Below are positions 11,655 to 24,714 of a stretch of 64,000 nucleotides of DNA, in pieces; the stretch's first letter is position 1, and each line of letters starts with the position of its first letter. The notes below the pieces were generated by a model. The model had not been told where the DNA came from, ran no database searches, and saw nothing but the letters and a program-made list of their open reading frames with translations. Source of the stretch: Paulownia fortunei (taxonomy: Eukaryota > Streptophyta > Magnoliopsida > Lamiales > Paulowniaceae). The translations under genes and the position numbers were made by a program. The stretch is taken from the NCBI GenBank assembly GCA_019321725.1, contig CM033115.1, forward strand, positions 11,480,673-11,544,672. Direction: 5' to 3'.

Positions 11655-12668
11655 ATAAAATCCAACAATTAAGCTTGAATTTTTCTAGCCATATAAAGCA
11701 AATAAAGTTTGTAACCAACCACAAAAGTACAATGTTACTAGGGTTAAAAAAATATTTTGACCCACTAATATTATTGTATATATTCAATTTGTGCAAAATA
11801 ATATTTTAGATTATTATATTTAGTTTCTAATTAAATTTTTGTATAAAAATAATAGGTCAAGAAAAATAAAACTAATTTCCTCCGGAACGATCACTAAAAT
11901 TCATAAATGAGATTGTCCAAATGGTGTAAGCCATTTTTTCTTTGAATTTTGAAATTTGTTGAAATATTTTTTTTTTTTTTGGCCAAAGGCACCTTTATTC
12001 GCACCAGCTACTGGTAGGTGCGGCTAGCACGTTGAGCTGGCATTTGCAATTGGGTGTCGTGCGCCAGTTGTGCTACTTGCGCGCCAGCTAATGCCAATGA
12101 AGATTTTTGCATTTTTTTTCCTTCATCACAGCCATGCACGATCGCCCCTTCTTCTCTGCTGTGATTTTCTAGCACCCGTTCTAGATTCCGGCCATTGGTT
12201 ATCAATTTTCCAACTAAAAAAATAATTTTTTCTATCTCACTCTCTTTAATTCTATATTTTATGCATGATATACCTTTTCAAACCTCTTTTCATGCTCTAC
12301 AACTTGGTATCACAATCATGCATCAAAAACTTAAATCCTAAAGTAAACGACTCTCAAACTAGGGTTCGAAAATTCTCTCTAATGACAAGTATGATTTTCA
12401 CCAACTTAAGATTATGTAATCTAGACATAAAGGACTACATATGGTGTAAATGTCGTGGCCTAATTTCATGCTAGCATTAAATTACGTTATTAATTTTCCA
12501 AACATGAAAATAAACATGTTCATAAAATGGCGAGTGTGACCTTATTGGTACTGATACCACTGTTAGAAACTCGTGAATACATAGGGTGGGTTGATATTAC
12601 TCACATTGGTGGATTGCTATCATATCTATGCACACATTTTGCACACCTTAAACCTTTTTATTTTTTTT
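11655..12668. other. Non-coding stretch with a small GC-rich island
   Basis: Mostly AT-rich with no supported gene. At about 11980-12195 the composition changes abruptly to GC-rich, with repeated GCGCCAG and CACC/GGTG words and a short inverted repeat around CTACTGGTAG. The minus-strand frame at 12008-12205 is open but has no recognisable motif. The stretch may be the remains of an inserted element. Confidence 0.35.
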
Positions 12669-12951
12669 GAAAAAATATATTTTACCATCCAAACTATGCG
12701 CGTTTTTACATATGACTTACTAAGCTTTTTCTTGTTATACTTTACCCCTCAAACTATACGACTTTTACACTTTACCACCTAAAGCCCACCACTGATGAAA
12801 TATTCCGTTGAAATTCCCTCACGTGCGAGACACATGTGATTTTGAAGGGCAATATTATCAAATTATTTAAGTTATCATACTTTGCCACCCAAACTTTAAA
12901 GATTTCTCACTTTTGCCACCTCACTCTAAAAAATTAAAAAAAATTATGTAT

Positions 12952-13971
12952 ATACAGTAAAATGTCTATACATTAATACTCCATAAACTAATAACCTCTA
13001 TTATATAATATTTTTTATGATCCTGACTTAGGCTAATAGACTAAATTAATAATTTTGATAAATTAATAAGATAATATATTTTTAAAAAATTCTTATATAA
13101 CTCTGTAGTCCCATTCATATTATAATTTAATAGTTTGCTAAAATTACAAACATAATTGATTATGATATTTTTAAAAATATGGCTCTATTGTAACTTATTA
13201 TTCTCTTGAATTAAATCTAGTTGGATCTCATCTCTAATTTTTCTAATTGCATCTGGAAGTTCTGGTGTTGAATTCTCGAATTGCCATTGTAACTATGACA
13301 TATAGGAAGACTTTGTGTTTATTTATATAAATATTATTTTAAATCTAATTCATTGAATACATTCATTTAAATTAATTCAATAAAAACAAATTTATTTTTT
13401 GGTTAATTTAAAGTATATTTAATGGATTAAATCCATATTCAATTTATTAGATTGGTAAATACAATGAATTTTTAGTTGACTAAATGTATGCCCGTTGAAT
13501 TATAAATACACTTAAATTAATTCATATTTTATTAATTAAATTAGTAAAATATAATAAATTTTTAGTTGATTAAACGTATGTTCATAGAATTTATATTTAG
13601 ATTAATTCATATTTATCTTCTTGTGGAGACTATACCATAATTGCCTGCCATTTGATTTGATCATGAGACAAACGGGATTCATGATGTCCTCAAATTGTTG
13701 CTGATGTGGTAGAGAAGAAGAATTACTTTCTCACCTTTTTATTGAGTGTTCCATTGCTCAAGTGTTCGGAACCATTTTGAAAAGTTATTTCGTATCATTG
13801 CTCCTCATTTTGATAACTTGTCCTTAGTGATTTATAATGAATTTTTAGTTGATCAAATGTATATTTTTTTGAATTATAAATATACTTTACAAATTAATAA
13901 ATTATTAATTAATTAATTAATTGATTTTATATTGGTCCTCAGGCTATTAATTTAAAGAGGTTTTATTGTAC
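12952..13971. mobile_element. Nested smaller TIR element
   Basis: The left end ACAGTAAAATGTCTATACAT followed by TAATACTCCATAAACTAATAAC and GATCCTGACTTAGGCTAATA is repeated inverted at the right end. The right end reads TATTGGTCCTCAGGCTATTAA then TTTAAAGAGGTTTTATTGTA. The consensus resembles the common plant repeat with ends like AGTAAAACCTCTATAAATTA. Inside, a block of about 95 bp (AATTTTTAGTTGATTAAAYGTATG...) occurs three times, near 13467, 13556 and 13835. Confidence 0.55.
13690..13835 (+). pseudogene. zf-RVT-like zinc-binding fragment
   Basis: One frame reads CC, a stop, then CGREEELLSHLFIECSIAQV. The pattern CxxCG...E...HLFxxC is that of the zf-RVT domain found at the C-terminus of plant LINE-type reverse transcriptases and related host fragments. 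About 25 codons are recognisable. It sits inside the nested TIR element, so it is either a captured fragment or an older insertion. It is not functional. Confidence 0.5.
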
Positions 13972-14848
13972 ATGTATTTTTTTTTTCTATTACTCATTTA
14001 CAAAAATTAAATTTAATTGACACTTAATACAATAAAAAATATGTTGTCAGTAAAATTAGTTTTTTTTGTTTATTCCTTTCTAATATCAAATTATAAATTC
14101 TATTCTTTAATTAACTTTATTAAATTTTAATTTGAAATATATTGTAATTATAAATTAAAAAATAATAAAAACATAAATAGTTATTTGTCAATTTTGAGGT
14201 GAATAAATTACAGATACACCAATGTAAATTTGAATGTATTAGAATGCATTTGAAAAATAAATTAGTATAAACTCAAGTAAAATTAAAAAAAAAAGATAAA
14301 AGTATTATGATTTTAATGTAATTGATTATTTTTACATTTAAAATTTATTATTGCTCTATATTTGTATAGAATTTTGCTAATTTATAATTATAATTTATTT
14401 CAAAATTTTATAAAGTAAACTATTTTAAATTTTCTAATTCAACAAGAAAGTTGAATAGGAGCGAGCAAACAAAAAAATAATTTTACTAACATTATATTTT
14501 TTATTAAAATAAGTAGTAATTATATTTAATATTTTGTGAATGAGTAATAAAAAAAGAGATAAGTATATGTATATATATTTTTTTAATTTATTTAAAGGTT
14601 GGATGACAAAGTGAGAAATTATGCAAAGTTTGGGTGGCAAAGTATGAGAACGTTAAATTATTTGATGGTTTTGCCCTTCAAAATTACATGCGCTACACAC
14701 GTGAGAAAATCTCAATGGAATATTCTATCGGCGGACTTTAAATTTTTAAGTAGTGTGATTTGGGGGGTTAAAGTGTATCGAAAAAATATTTAATAAGTGA
14801 TATGTAAAAATGCACATAGTTTGGATGGTAAAATATTTTTTCTCCTTT

Positions 14849-17800
14849 TTTTTTTTTGTAATGCTCAAAGAAGGAATATACAGAAAAATGTATGTTTTTT
14901 TAGGAGAGAAAATCTGTGGGAGAAGCATGATTATTATAGCTCACTCAATTTAAGGGGTGTACCTTTTATTTATAACTATATTATTCTCCTTGTCATAAAT
15001 GAGAGTCGAATTCCAACAAAAAAATAATTGAAAGACTCGTGCTCTAACAAATATCACTGTAATTAGAGTTGTGGGTCACAACATGACCGATGCACTTATA
15101 ATAATCAACTAGGACAATGAGCCAACTTTGTATGCTAAAAAGTTAGAAAATGTTTGCCCATTTGGAGGAACCTTGTGATGAGTGACACCAACCAATTGTC
15201 CAATATCTCACGTACTTCAGATATTTTGGAATCTCACATGGAACAAAATTACATTAAGTTGGGAATCCATGACTTTATCGTAGATTTTGCAACATATTGT
15301 TCGTTCACTTAACGTATTTAATGAAGTTATATATGATAATGATTTTATGTTCGTAATTTATGCACGATGCAGTGAAATATAGTCGTCTAGAGCTCCGGCC
15401 GTAGTTGTCCTAGCGATAATGTGAGAATTATTCTATTTGTGCTCGATTTTAAAGTTTTCAAACTTGTTTTATGTAACTTTTACGAGCTTATTTAGAATAA
15501 GACTAGAGATCTTTACATTATATATAAATGTATAACATTTTCTAAAATCAAGAAACATCTCACTTAGTCATTGTTAGGTAGGATTAGGTAAAGTTAATTA
15601 TCTATAATTGAATGTTCATTATTAACCTGTCTATTCAACTATTTTAACAAATAGAATATTGAATAATTTAATAAATAAACAACATAATAAATACTATAAT
15701 TTAAAAGTTTTACGTCCTCACAATTATAAAAAACTCAACATGAAAAATTAGTCAAAGATTAGGCAGTTTAACTTTCATTAAAATGTGGACAATGAAAGCA
15801 ATAAATAAGAGAATATATTCTGTTCAAAATTAAAGAAAGTTTGAGTTTTATATATATATATTTTTTTCTAGCTGATAAAAAATCTAAAATTTTATAAGAA
15901 TTAAATTCCTGCCAAACAAGGCATCAAATGAGTGAAAATGACTTGATGATATGCTGTTGGCATTTCCTATCAGGAAGAGACAATTGAAATAACAATTTTT
16001 CAACTGGGGGAATCAGTTTCATATTTCTCCCATGAGGCAGGGAAGATGTCTCCGTTGCATGTTCTATTCGATAGGATTCGTTTGGCATCATTTTCATACA
16101 ATATGTATCATTATAGAAACTCCAACATATGCAAAGGAAAAGATATGCAATATCATGGGGAATAAGGGAATGGGGAATCACGTATGGCTGAAGCTTTGCT
16201 CTTTTTTCCCCTCTCAGCAACCATGAATTCATCTGGAATGTGAATTTGTTAAGCATCTCAAAACGTCCTGATTAAATTAACAAAATTTGGTGTCCATACG
16301 TGGGTAGGTTGAAGTCATTTCCATTAATCTATTATTCTCCTTTCGTCTCAATCTTAAATGTCACATTCTAAATCAACATGTAGTAGTTATAGGCATGAGT
16401 TTGAAAAAATGAAAGTTCTAAATATTTCTACACTTTTGATTTTAAGAATAATATTTGGTTGGGAGTCAGTGACATCATATTATTACTTAAAAAATAATAA
16501 TTTTTGAAGAAATTATTATTTTAGCCAATGAGATATTATTCCTAGACATCCCAAAAAGGAAAAACAATGATATTTCAATTTGGGATATAGATAATGCATA
16601 TTCCTATTATGTTTCTTTACAAGTTCTGGTGGAACCTAATACTATTAATCAATTAACATGACTATTTTATTAGATACAATAGGGAACATAATAATGTGAA
16701 TGCATTTAATAGTAGGGTAAGTTATAAAAACTACCTCTCAAGTTTAGTGAAATTATGAAAAAAACCTACTTACGAAAATAAACACAATTGTCTTTTCAAA
16801 TTATAAATATCCCTTTAAGGTATTATAAGTATCCCTAATGTTTGTTTTTATTTTATAAATACCTCTTCAATTAGTATAAATTATAAAATATAAACAAAAG
16901 TTAAATGGCTATTTGTAAATTCCAAACTTGGATAATTTTTTTTGTAAATATCTTAAATTTTTAGGATAGTTTTTGTAATTCAGACTTAATAGTATTATGA
17001 TTTGAAAGCTGTATTGTGATTTGAAAGCTTTATGATCTGAATATTGTAGAGAATCAATATATATAATTGTTATATAGTCAAAAGATTATAGAGTCAATCT
17101 TATACTAGAGTCAATCTTACAGTTAGACGAAAACCCAACATTACCGAGAATCATTTCCTGCCAACTAATAGAGCAACTGTAGAAATGAAATTGATGCCTC
17201 TTGAGAATCAAATCTGTTAGAACCTCTGAGTGAAAAGCAATTTGTTCTATTCGGCAATTTACATCTTCTGTTGCTTATATATACATTCACTTATTTCATT
17301 GTATACATCCTCTGTCAATATATGCCTTTCAAATTGATGCAACTAGGAAAGTTACAATATTTATGCTTATAATCAACGTGAAAATTAAGTTAAACAACTT
17401 TTGATATTATAAGATAAAACTGGTATATAAAGTGAATACATCTTTAGATATGATCACTCCATTGACTTTTAAATATCCAGAGTATTGGAGTATAGAATCC
17501 ACACTATATAACATTTCTGACTAATTTATTGGTACTAATACTATGTTTTCATGTTATATAATACTTTTTAATTAAGTTATTTTTAAATGGAATGATAAAT
17601 TGTTATTTATTTGTTGTTTCACTTTGAAATATAATCAAATAGATTGGTTAATAGCCTATGACGATATCCTTAAAAAAACATAATTATTGAAAAAGTAAAA
17701 TTTATACTATTATCTTTAAAAGTAGTGATTGAAATTTTATTGTGTTAGATCCTTACTTTAAAATGAGAATATTTTTAATAATAATTTGAATTTTAGGTAT

Positions 17801-18269
17801 TTGAATCTTATTTTGGACACAATCCCCTCCCCCACCCCAAAAATAAAATAAAATAAAATAAAATAAAATAAAATAAATAAAAACCAATTAAAAAAAAATA
17901 GCAGCAAATTATCATTTTAACATGCTTATATGAAACCAATGCCTCATTTACCGAGACTGTAAAGAGTTTTGGTTTCTACAACATTTATTCTTGTAGTATT
18001 TTAATATTTTTACGCTCTTTTAACACATTGATTTTATAGACTTTATATCGTATAACATGTCTATGTGTGTCAAGACATATAAATAAACTCATGAATGATG
18101 TAGCTAGGAATATTCACAAAACATAACATGGAATTTACCCAAGAAGTTGGAGCTAGAATCGTGCCCAAAGTTTAGTTATGCGACTCAAGTTCCTTACTCG
18201 GCAATATGCCATGAGAAATATTGGATTCGGGCATGTAGGAGTTAGGGATACAGGGGTATCGATTCCTAA
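14849..18269. other. AT-rich intergenic region upstream of the transporter gene
   Basis: No gene is supported. It holds an (AAAAT)n microsatellite (about 17840-17880) and an element-like stretch near 16730-16990 rich in ATAAAAACTACCTCTCAAGT-type words. Opposing frames at 15924-16256 and 16032-16226 show no known motif. Confidence 0.5.
17840..17882. repeat. (AAAAT)n microsatellite
   Basis: About eight copies of AAAAT/AAATA in a row, preceded by a C-rich run (CCCCTCCCCCACCCC) that stands out in this AT-rich region. Confidence 0.9.
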
Positions 18270-18270
18270 G

Positions 18271-18280
18271 CTATAAATAC
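18271..18280 (+). promoter_or_regulatory. TATA box of the AVT1-like gene
   Basis: CTATAAATAC lies about 110 bases before the start codon. The sequence between it and the ATG at 18390 is C/T-rich (CATCCGGCTTCAACC...TCTTCTTCC), which is typical of a plant 5' leader. The transcription start is probably near 18300-18310. Confidence 0.65.
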
Positions 18281-18389
18281 GTACACCCCTCGCCTTCCCC
18301 TCAGCCATCCGGCTTCAACCAAACATTCTTCTTCCAACACATTTTGTTTTCTATACATAAACTCTCAAGCTATCTACTTCTAGAAAACA

Positions 18390-20626
18390 ATGTGGGCCAA
18401 GATTTGGAAATCCAGGGAGGTACAAACTAGCCAGAATTCAGATTGTTTGCCCCATCAAAGTCAAGTGGCAAATGAAACAAGTGGTGAAAAAACGGCGACC
18501 GGAGAGTGGACGAGCGTCAACGTTTTTGGGGAAGAAAGTAAGGGGAAGAGTGGTATTGAAAGCACAAAGGACTTGGAAAGTTTGGACGAACAAGAGAAGG
18601 ATGTTAAGGCCCATACGGAAACCAACAGTTCTTTTCTTCATGCAGTCATCAACATGGTTGGAATGCTTATTGGTAACTCTACTCACTTTTCTTAGTTAAT
18701 TTTCTTATTTTGTTTTCCCGTAATGAAAAGGAATAGTAAGATTGACTGTGTATGCATATATTATATTTCCATTTATACGGCTATACGATGAAAAAGTACT
18801 AGACTAATAATAAGGGTTTTACTACGTTTGATGTGAAAATACTCATAATTTTTTTTTTCTTTTTATATATGTGAACTTTATAACGGTAATAATTGTATAA
18901 ATTAATAAGGCTCAACATATGTATGTGAGACCCACACAGACTCGTATGAAAGATAGACGTATAAATCAACACAACTTGACCATTTAGACTAAGTTTCCAC
19001 ATATATCTTGCAAATTAAAGAGTTTGCCCATGTACTGTAACAGGTTTAGGACAGCTATCAACTCCTTACGCCTTAGAAAATGGAGGATGGGCTTCCGCAT
19101 TCCTGCTAGTCGGCCTTGGAGCAGCATGTGCGTATAGTTCCCATCTACTCGGAAAATGCTTGCAGAAGAACCCAAAGTCCAGGGACTACAAAGACATTGG
19201 GGATCATGCATTTGGTACAAAGGGAAGAATCGTAGCAACTACTTTCATCTACATGGAAATTTTCATGGCCCTTGTTTCGTACACCATCTCTCTCCATGAC
19301 AACCTAGCCACCGTGTTTATGGGCGTCGACCTGAACTCGAGTTGGGCTCATTTATCGACGTCTCAGCTGCTAGCAGTTATAGCCGTCTTGGTGGCGCTTC
19401 CAAGCTTGTGGCTGAGAAATCTTTCTTCGATATCTTTCCTCTCTATTGCTGGCATCCTCATGTCACTTCTCATTTTTGCAACGGTGGCCTGCACAGCGAT
19501 TTTTGGAGGTGTGAGAGCCAACCACGACATTCCAGTGCTGCAGCTGCATAACATTCCAGCTATTTCTGGACTATACATCTTCAGTTTTGCTGGTCATATA
19601 GTTTTCCCCAATATATACACTGCCATGAAAGACCCTTCCAAGTTCACTAAGGTATAAGTTTATTCCATGTAATTTGATTCGATATTTTTGTGCAAATCCA
19701 ATTCCAAGATACCAATTCAAAGCATCCAAATGCTCATGCATACTAAAATTTTAAGCAACTTTAGAAATTAAGCCTACGTTTATTTCATTTTTCCCAAATA
19801 TTTTTGCTTTTTAATCCAACAACCTGTTTGTTTTGCTTGTACCCTTTTTTCCGAAGCCTATACTCAACTTTAGGAAAAAAAAACTTTTTATTTCATATTT
19901 GAGAATAAGTAAATCTATTTCCTCAAAATGAAATTCCATAATTATCTTAATTGGTCAAAAATTGTAATTAACTGATCAGATGGAATCTTTCAAAATATTT
20001 TCACCAAATGAAACAAAATACAGGTCAACTCTTTCACCTGGTGATCAGTAATGGACTAATGTTCTCTAACTTGTATTGATGAACAGGTATCTATTGTGAG
20101 CTTCTCAATGGTGACAAGTCTTTACACAGCCCTAGCCTTCATGGGAGCCAAACTCTTTGGCCCCCATGTCAGTTCCCAGATCACTCTAAGCATGTCTCAA
20201 AATCTCATAGTCACAAAGATTGCTCTTTGGGCAACAGTACTCACACCTATGACAAAATATGCGCTTGAATTCACACCTTTCGCAATCCAGCTTGAACAAA
20301 ATCTTCCACACTCAATGAAATCTAGAACAAGGATGATCGTCAGGGGCACCATCGGGTCGATTCTACTGCTATTAATACTTGTTCTTGCTCTTTCTGTGCC
20401 GTACTTTGAGCATGTTCTCAGCCTCACAGGCTCCCTAGTCAGTGTGGGAATTTGCATCATTTTTCCATGTGCTTTCTACACTAAGATATTCTGGAGACAA
20501 ATTGCAAGGCCTCTGCTGGTCCTGAATGTGATTCTCATATCAGTTGGTGTACTTATGGGAGCATTTGGAACCATTTCATCTTCAAAGTCTCTCCTGAGGA
20601 GTTTACAGAGAGCTCATACATCCTAG
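18390..20626 (+). CDS. Vacuolar amino-acid transporter, AVT1 family (AVT1H-like), three exons
   Basis: Member of the AAAP/AVT1 family, multi-pass proton-coupled transporters that move neutral amino acids across the vacuolar membrane in plants. Exons are 18390-18672, 19044-19651 and 20087-20626, with GT-AG introns (GTAACT...AACAG and GTATAA...AACAG). The first intron splits a Gly codon and the second lies between codons. The spliced frame is open with 476 codons plus a stop. The N-terminus is polar (about 80 residues). The first membrane segment follows (HAVINMVGMLIG, then LGQLSTPYALENGGW), and then HLLGKCLQKNP and EIFMALVSYTISLHDN. Later come SLWLRNLSSISFLS, FAGHIVFPNIYTAMKDPS and ATVLTPMTKYALEFTPFAIQ, and VLSLTGSLVSV near the C-terminus. 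These motifs are family hallmarks, with about 10-11 hydrophobic segments. No damage is seen. The paralogue assignment rests on remembered similarity and is less sure than the family. Confidence 0.9.
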
Positions 20627-23600
20627 AATTATATATTGTCACCCACCTTTATATATATATATATATATATGTATGTCTTTCTTGGATTTTTAATATATAT
20701 AACATGAAATTTGCATACCCTTTTCATTATATCAGAGAAGATAGCTTATGGCTCCGTGTATTTTTTTTTTCCGCCTTTTGTTTCATAAAGTTTTGACGGG
20801 GCATCTGTGGGAGAAGATTTGTAGATTTTCTTATATTAAATCCTGATAAAGAATAAATTTATATCAAGAATTATGTGCAAGAACATCAGCATTTATGGGC
20901 AAATTATTTCTTTATTTGGCTGTTTAATAGGGTTCCATGGGCTTTCGTATTGTTTGGCTTTTTTTTTGTTTTTTTTTTTTGGTGGAGGTTGGTTGAGGAG
21001 GTATTGTGTAGGGATGCAAATAGAGTAGGTTTAAACTTGAATTTATAATGAACTCACTTCATTTGGTGTGAGTTCAAATTCGACTTCATAGGTCTTCGTG
21101 CGTGTCGGGTTTTAATATTTTAAATATGATCGATATTGGGGTGAGTAACAAGTTTTAGTGGAGGGTCCACGAACCTTAATATTATTATTTTCTAATATAA
21201 AATATATTTTATAACTATTAATTAGTTTAATCTTATTGATTTTTGAATTGAATGATTACATACGATGCAATATTATTAGATCAACTTAAAAAATTAACTA
21301 AAACTATTTTTAGACTTTAATTTCAATTCGAAACTATTATAATTGACTTATATATGATTCAATACATTTATGAATTATTAATAAGTTTTATTAAAATTAC
21401 AAGCGTATACAGACATGTTATATGAAACATTCCAAAATTATGGGATACACGATTTAATTATGTTCATTTCCTATAAATCAATGTTATTATCACATTTAGT
21501 AATTAAGAAAAAAAAAATATAACCAAAATCTATAAACACTTTATTACCAATATCAAGTAAAAAATATCAAAACCCAAAAATCATATGGAAAAAAGTAATT
21601 ATACAAGACCAAAAAAGGCAAAAAATTTATTCTTAGCATGAACCCATCAAGTTTTGAGTTCAAGGCAGGTTCTCAATTGAGACGGGATGGAAGGATCTCA
21701 AATCCAATTTTTTTTTTTTTTTTTGGACAGAAGGAGTATGGTTAAATCCATTCCAACCTTGCACCGTTCCTATTCATAATATTGTGGACTAGCTGGTTGG
21801 GATTGACATTAAAGGTGACATTGAGGATTATTTGGCTTTAGAATTATTTTTGTATGATTGTTATTTGTATACGTACTGGGCAACTAGCAACCTAAAGTAA
21901 ATCACTTGTTGGATGTCCAAAAGCAATGAAAGCTAAAAACTGAAAGTTTTGCCCAGCAATAATTTGATAAAACCATTTTTTTAATAATTAATTTATATAC
22001 AAAACAACTAATGTGAAAATCCATTCTTATAGAATGAATCTCTAAAAGTTACATCAAAATAGGTTTTAGAGTAAGTTTAGGTGCGTTTGTGTCCATCTTG
22101 GGCCTAAAATTCTAAATCTAAATTCAATCATATTCGCTCAGGGCAGGCTTGATGGGTCCATGCTTTCACATTTAAATCAATTAATCTTTTTTGAAATTAT
22201 AAAGATGGATCGATTATACTTGTTTGTAGCAGAAATTAAATATTTTACGTCCACGCCAAGCTCCTCCTTGCGTCTAACCAATAATAACACGTCTTTCCCT
22301 CTTCAAGTTACTAATGCCTTTGGTAATGCTCCAAAACAAAATGTAGAGATATTTTGGAGAAAAAGTTAGGATAGAATTATGCCTATTGTATACTGAGTTT
22401 TGTATGTTATTTAGGAGAGGGATCACACTTATATATAAATTATTATTTTTTATGCAATAAAGAGAATCACAGTTGAATGAGTATTAATCTTATTTTAATA
22501 TGGACCTAAAATCCTCTACAAATAAAAATGTGTTGTTGGATGGAAAACAATCATTTTTATCCCTGAGATTTCAACTAATGATGTAAAGCAACCACATACT
22601 TCCTTTACCATTTATCTTTTTATTTTTAATCATACTTTCCAATCTATCACAAAATAGAAACTGACTTGAAATTAAAAAAAATATTATTTTCCATCAACCA
22701 CAAAATGTTTCAATCCAACTCGCATAATAAAGTCAAATGTACATAAAGTAAGAGGCAATCCAAGTATCTTTCGAGGTGTAAACGAATCGAGTCGACCTGA
22801 TTATATTACTGTTCAAACTTATTTAAATTTTTATCGAGTTTCAAAAATTGTATTTGAACTTGATTTGATTGTTAATATAATTAAATACGAATCAAACTCG
22901 AATAACTTGATTTTTTTATATATATATTTTTTTATTTTTACTAATTGAGTTGAGATCGAACCTATCGAGCTCGAGTTGAGTTTTAAATCTTATCAAATAA
23001 AAAAATATATTCAAATTTAATTTATTAAATTAACAAACTGAATTCAAATAAGTTTCTAACATTCGATCTCGAAGTGAATATTGAATAACCTCATTTGTTT
23101 TTAAGCCTTGAGTATCCTGGACACCTATATAGCCTAATAAAAACATTCTTCCAATATATTGATATCAATTAAAACTTTCCAACTAATAAATATAGTAATT
23201 TGTAATCTTACCTAAACAAGTCAATCATTTTGATTAGACATTGAAGCTAAAAAATTTAAATTTAAATTTAAATTCACACGTCTTTGTACTGATTTAGTAG
23301 TATAGGAATAACAAAATACGTTCCAAGCTAGACCCTTAAATAAAAGAAAAATGGAAAACATAACTATACTATGAAAATATTCATTGTACATCAGGTATAT
23401 GGTATACTTGGTGTGTGGATGAAAATTATTTCATTTTATAAAAAATAAAATATTTGAATGATAAATTTATATTAAGTGTATGCATACGAAAAATAGCGTT
23501 TACAATATCTTATACCATGAGGGTCATGGTATTACACCCTTCGGTTTAAAATTATAGCTCGCATTTGACCCAATATAGAATTTTAAATGAAAATAGCAAA

Positions 23601-24289
23601 GTAAAAGTTTTGTATATCTTTACACTATCATCTTTAAAATAATGGTTAAGAGTTAAAGATGTCAAATTATTATTTTAAATAAGGTAATTTTGAAAAGAAA
23701 CTTTTAATTTTAAGAATTGAAGTTTTATCCAAAATAAAAGTAATAAATTTGGAATAAAGGAAGTATAACAATATTTGAAAAAAGTAGCTATAAAAGTTAC
23801 ATCTAGAAAAGTGCTGAACTGCATAGATGTAGTAGCATACCGAATAATCAGTAGAGAAGAAAAAACAAAACTTAAATTCAATAAATTGGAAGAGAAGAAT
23901 TATAATCATATAAAGACAAATTAAAAATATACAGCAGAAAGAGAAGGAAAAAAAAATGATCATTGCTACTTCTAAATTGATGAACAATGTGACAATTAAG
24001 TGCAGTAAAGAGAAACAGCACGCGTGCATGAAATGGAGCGACACCAAACTTGACTATAATTTTTTTATGTTATTTTATTTTATTTGTGAACTAACAACGT
24101 AATTATAGAGATACTAAAATCAGAATCAAATTAAAAATGGTTAAAAGGATGAAATTTATGTATTTTAAAACCATTAAAGTGAAAAATGAGGAATGGGTCC
24201 AAATTTTTTGAATAAATAATTGGAGATGAAAGTACTAAAATGCCCCTACTATGCCGAAAATTTTCTAAGCAAAATGTGATCAAAGTAAC
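20627..24289. other. Downstream intergenic region
   Basis: An (AT)n run (20651-20670) and an AATAAA (about 20852) that could serve as the polyadenylation signal of the AVT1-like gene lie near the left end. The rest is AT-rich with no supported gene. A stretch at about 22775-23080 has repeated TCGAGT/GAGTTGA words like those of old plant interspersed repeats. The frames at 22160, 23670 and 23675 look random. Confidence 0.5.
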
Positions 24290-24696
24290 AGTTGAAAATA
24301 AACTTGTTTAAAGTTCAAATCTTAATCAAGTCTATATTAGCTCAAGTTTTAGAAGATTCTAATTTTAGGTAAGATAGATAATATTGGTGAAATTATAAAA
24401 ATTATGTGATAGTTTAGTTGACAAATTTATAGTTCTGATTTTAAGTTATTTGTTTATTTAGTGGTAAAAATTTGCTAGAAACTAAGTAGCATAAATAGAT
24501 ATTTTATTTGAAGTGTTAAAACATCAAACCAAAGAGAGAAAAATAAGAGTGATTAGAAGCAAAGCTTCTAAAGAGAGTTTAGAATAAAATTTGTAAAATT
24601 GTTAAAAGTGAAGTTGTATTAAAATTGAATAGTTTGAGTGTTCTCTCTTATAATAATATTGAAGTGATCAATATTTTGAGTGATAAATTTTCAACA
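24290..24696 (+). mobile_element. 5' LTR of copia A
   Basis: AGTTGAAAATAAACTTGTTT at the start and ...AATTTTCAACA at the end, matching 46659-47060 along its length with scattered differences. The first base has changed from the expected T. Confidence 0.85.
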
Positions 24697-24699
24697 AAG

Positions 24700-24714
24700 T
24701 GGTATCAGAGCTAC
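24700..24714 (+). other. Primer-binding site of copia A (initiator tRNA-Met)
   Basis: TGGTATCAGAGCTAC lies three bases after the LTR. Its first part is complementary to the 3' end of initiator tRNA-Met, the standard copia primer. Confidence 0.85.

Larger units (their letters stand above)
12669..14848. mobile_element. Long-TIR DNA element (MULE-like), copy 2
   Basis: The left TIR (12669 to about 12935) and the right TIR (about 14590-14848, reverse-complemented) match over some 250 bp. Shared blocks in order are TATTTTACCATCCAAACTATG, CATTTTTACATAT, CTCACGTG, TTTTGAAGGGCAA, TACTTTGCCACCCAAACTTT and TTTCTCACTTTG. The outer TIR halves also resemble those of the element at 6680-7933, so they form one family. 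Both ends abut T-rich runs, which hides any TSD. The interior is very AT-rich, holds a second nested TIR element (12952-13971), and encodes no transposase that I can see. Confidence 0.7.

Noticed and set aside
15924..16256. Overlapping frames on both strands (15924-16256 minus, 16032-16226 plus)
   Set aside because: No known motif and no promoter or splice context. Both strands being open suggests chance.
16320..16560. Possible Stowaway-like end (CTCCTTTCGTCTCAATC)
   Set aside because: I could not find the matching inverted end or a TA target duplication. A similar lone GGACAGAAGGAGTA at about 21724 is also unpaired.
18438..18686. Minus-strand frames over the transporter exons (18438-18686, 18984-19238, 19363-19578, 20197-20460)
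   Set aside because: Shadows of the AVT1-like exons, which explain the open reading on the plus strand.
23670..24047. Long T-rich minus-strand frame (125 codons)
   Set aside because: Phe/Ile/Leu-rich low-complexity translation of A-rich DNA, without a family motif.
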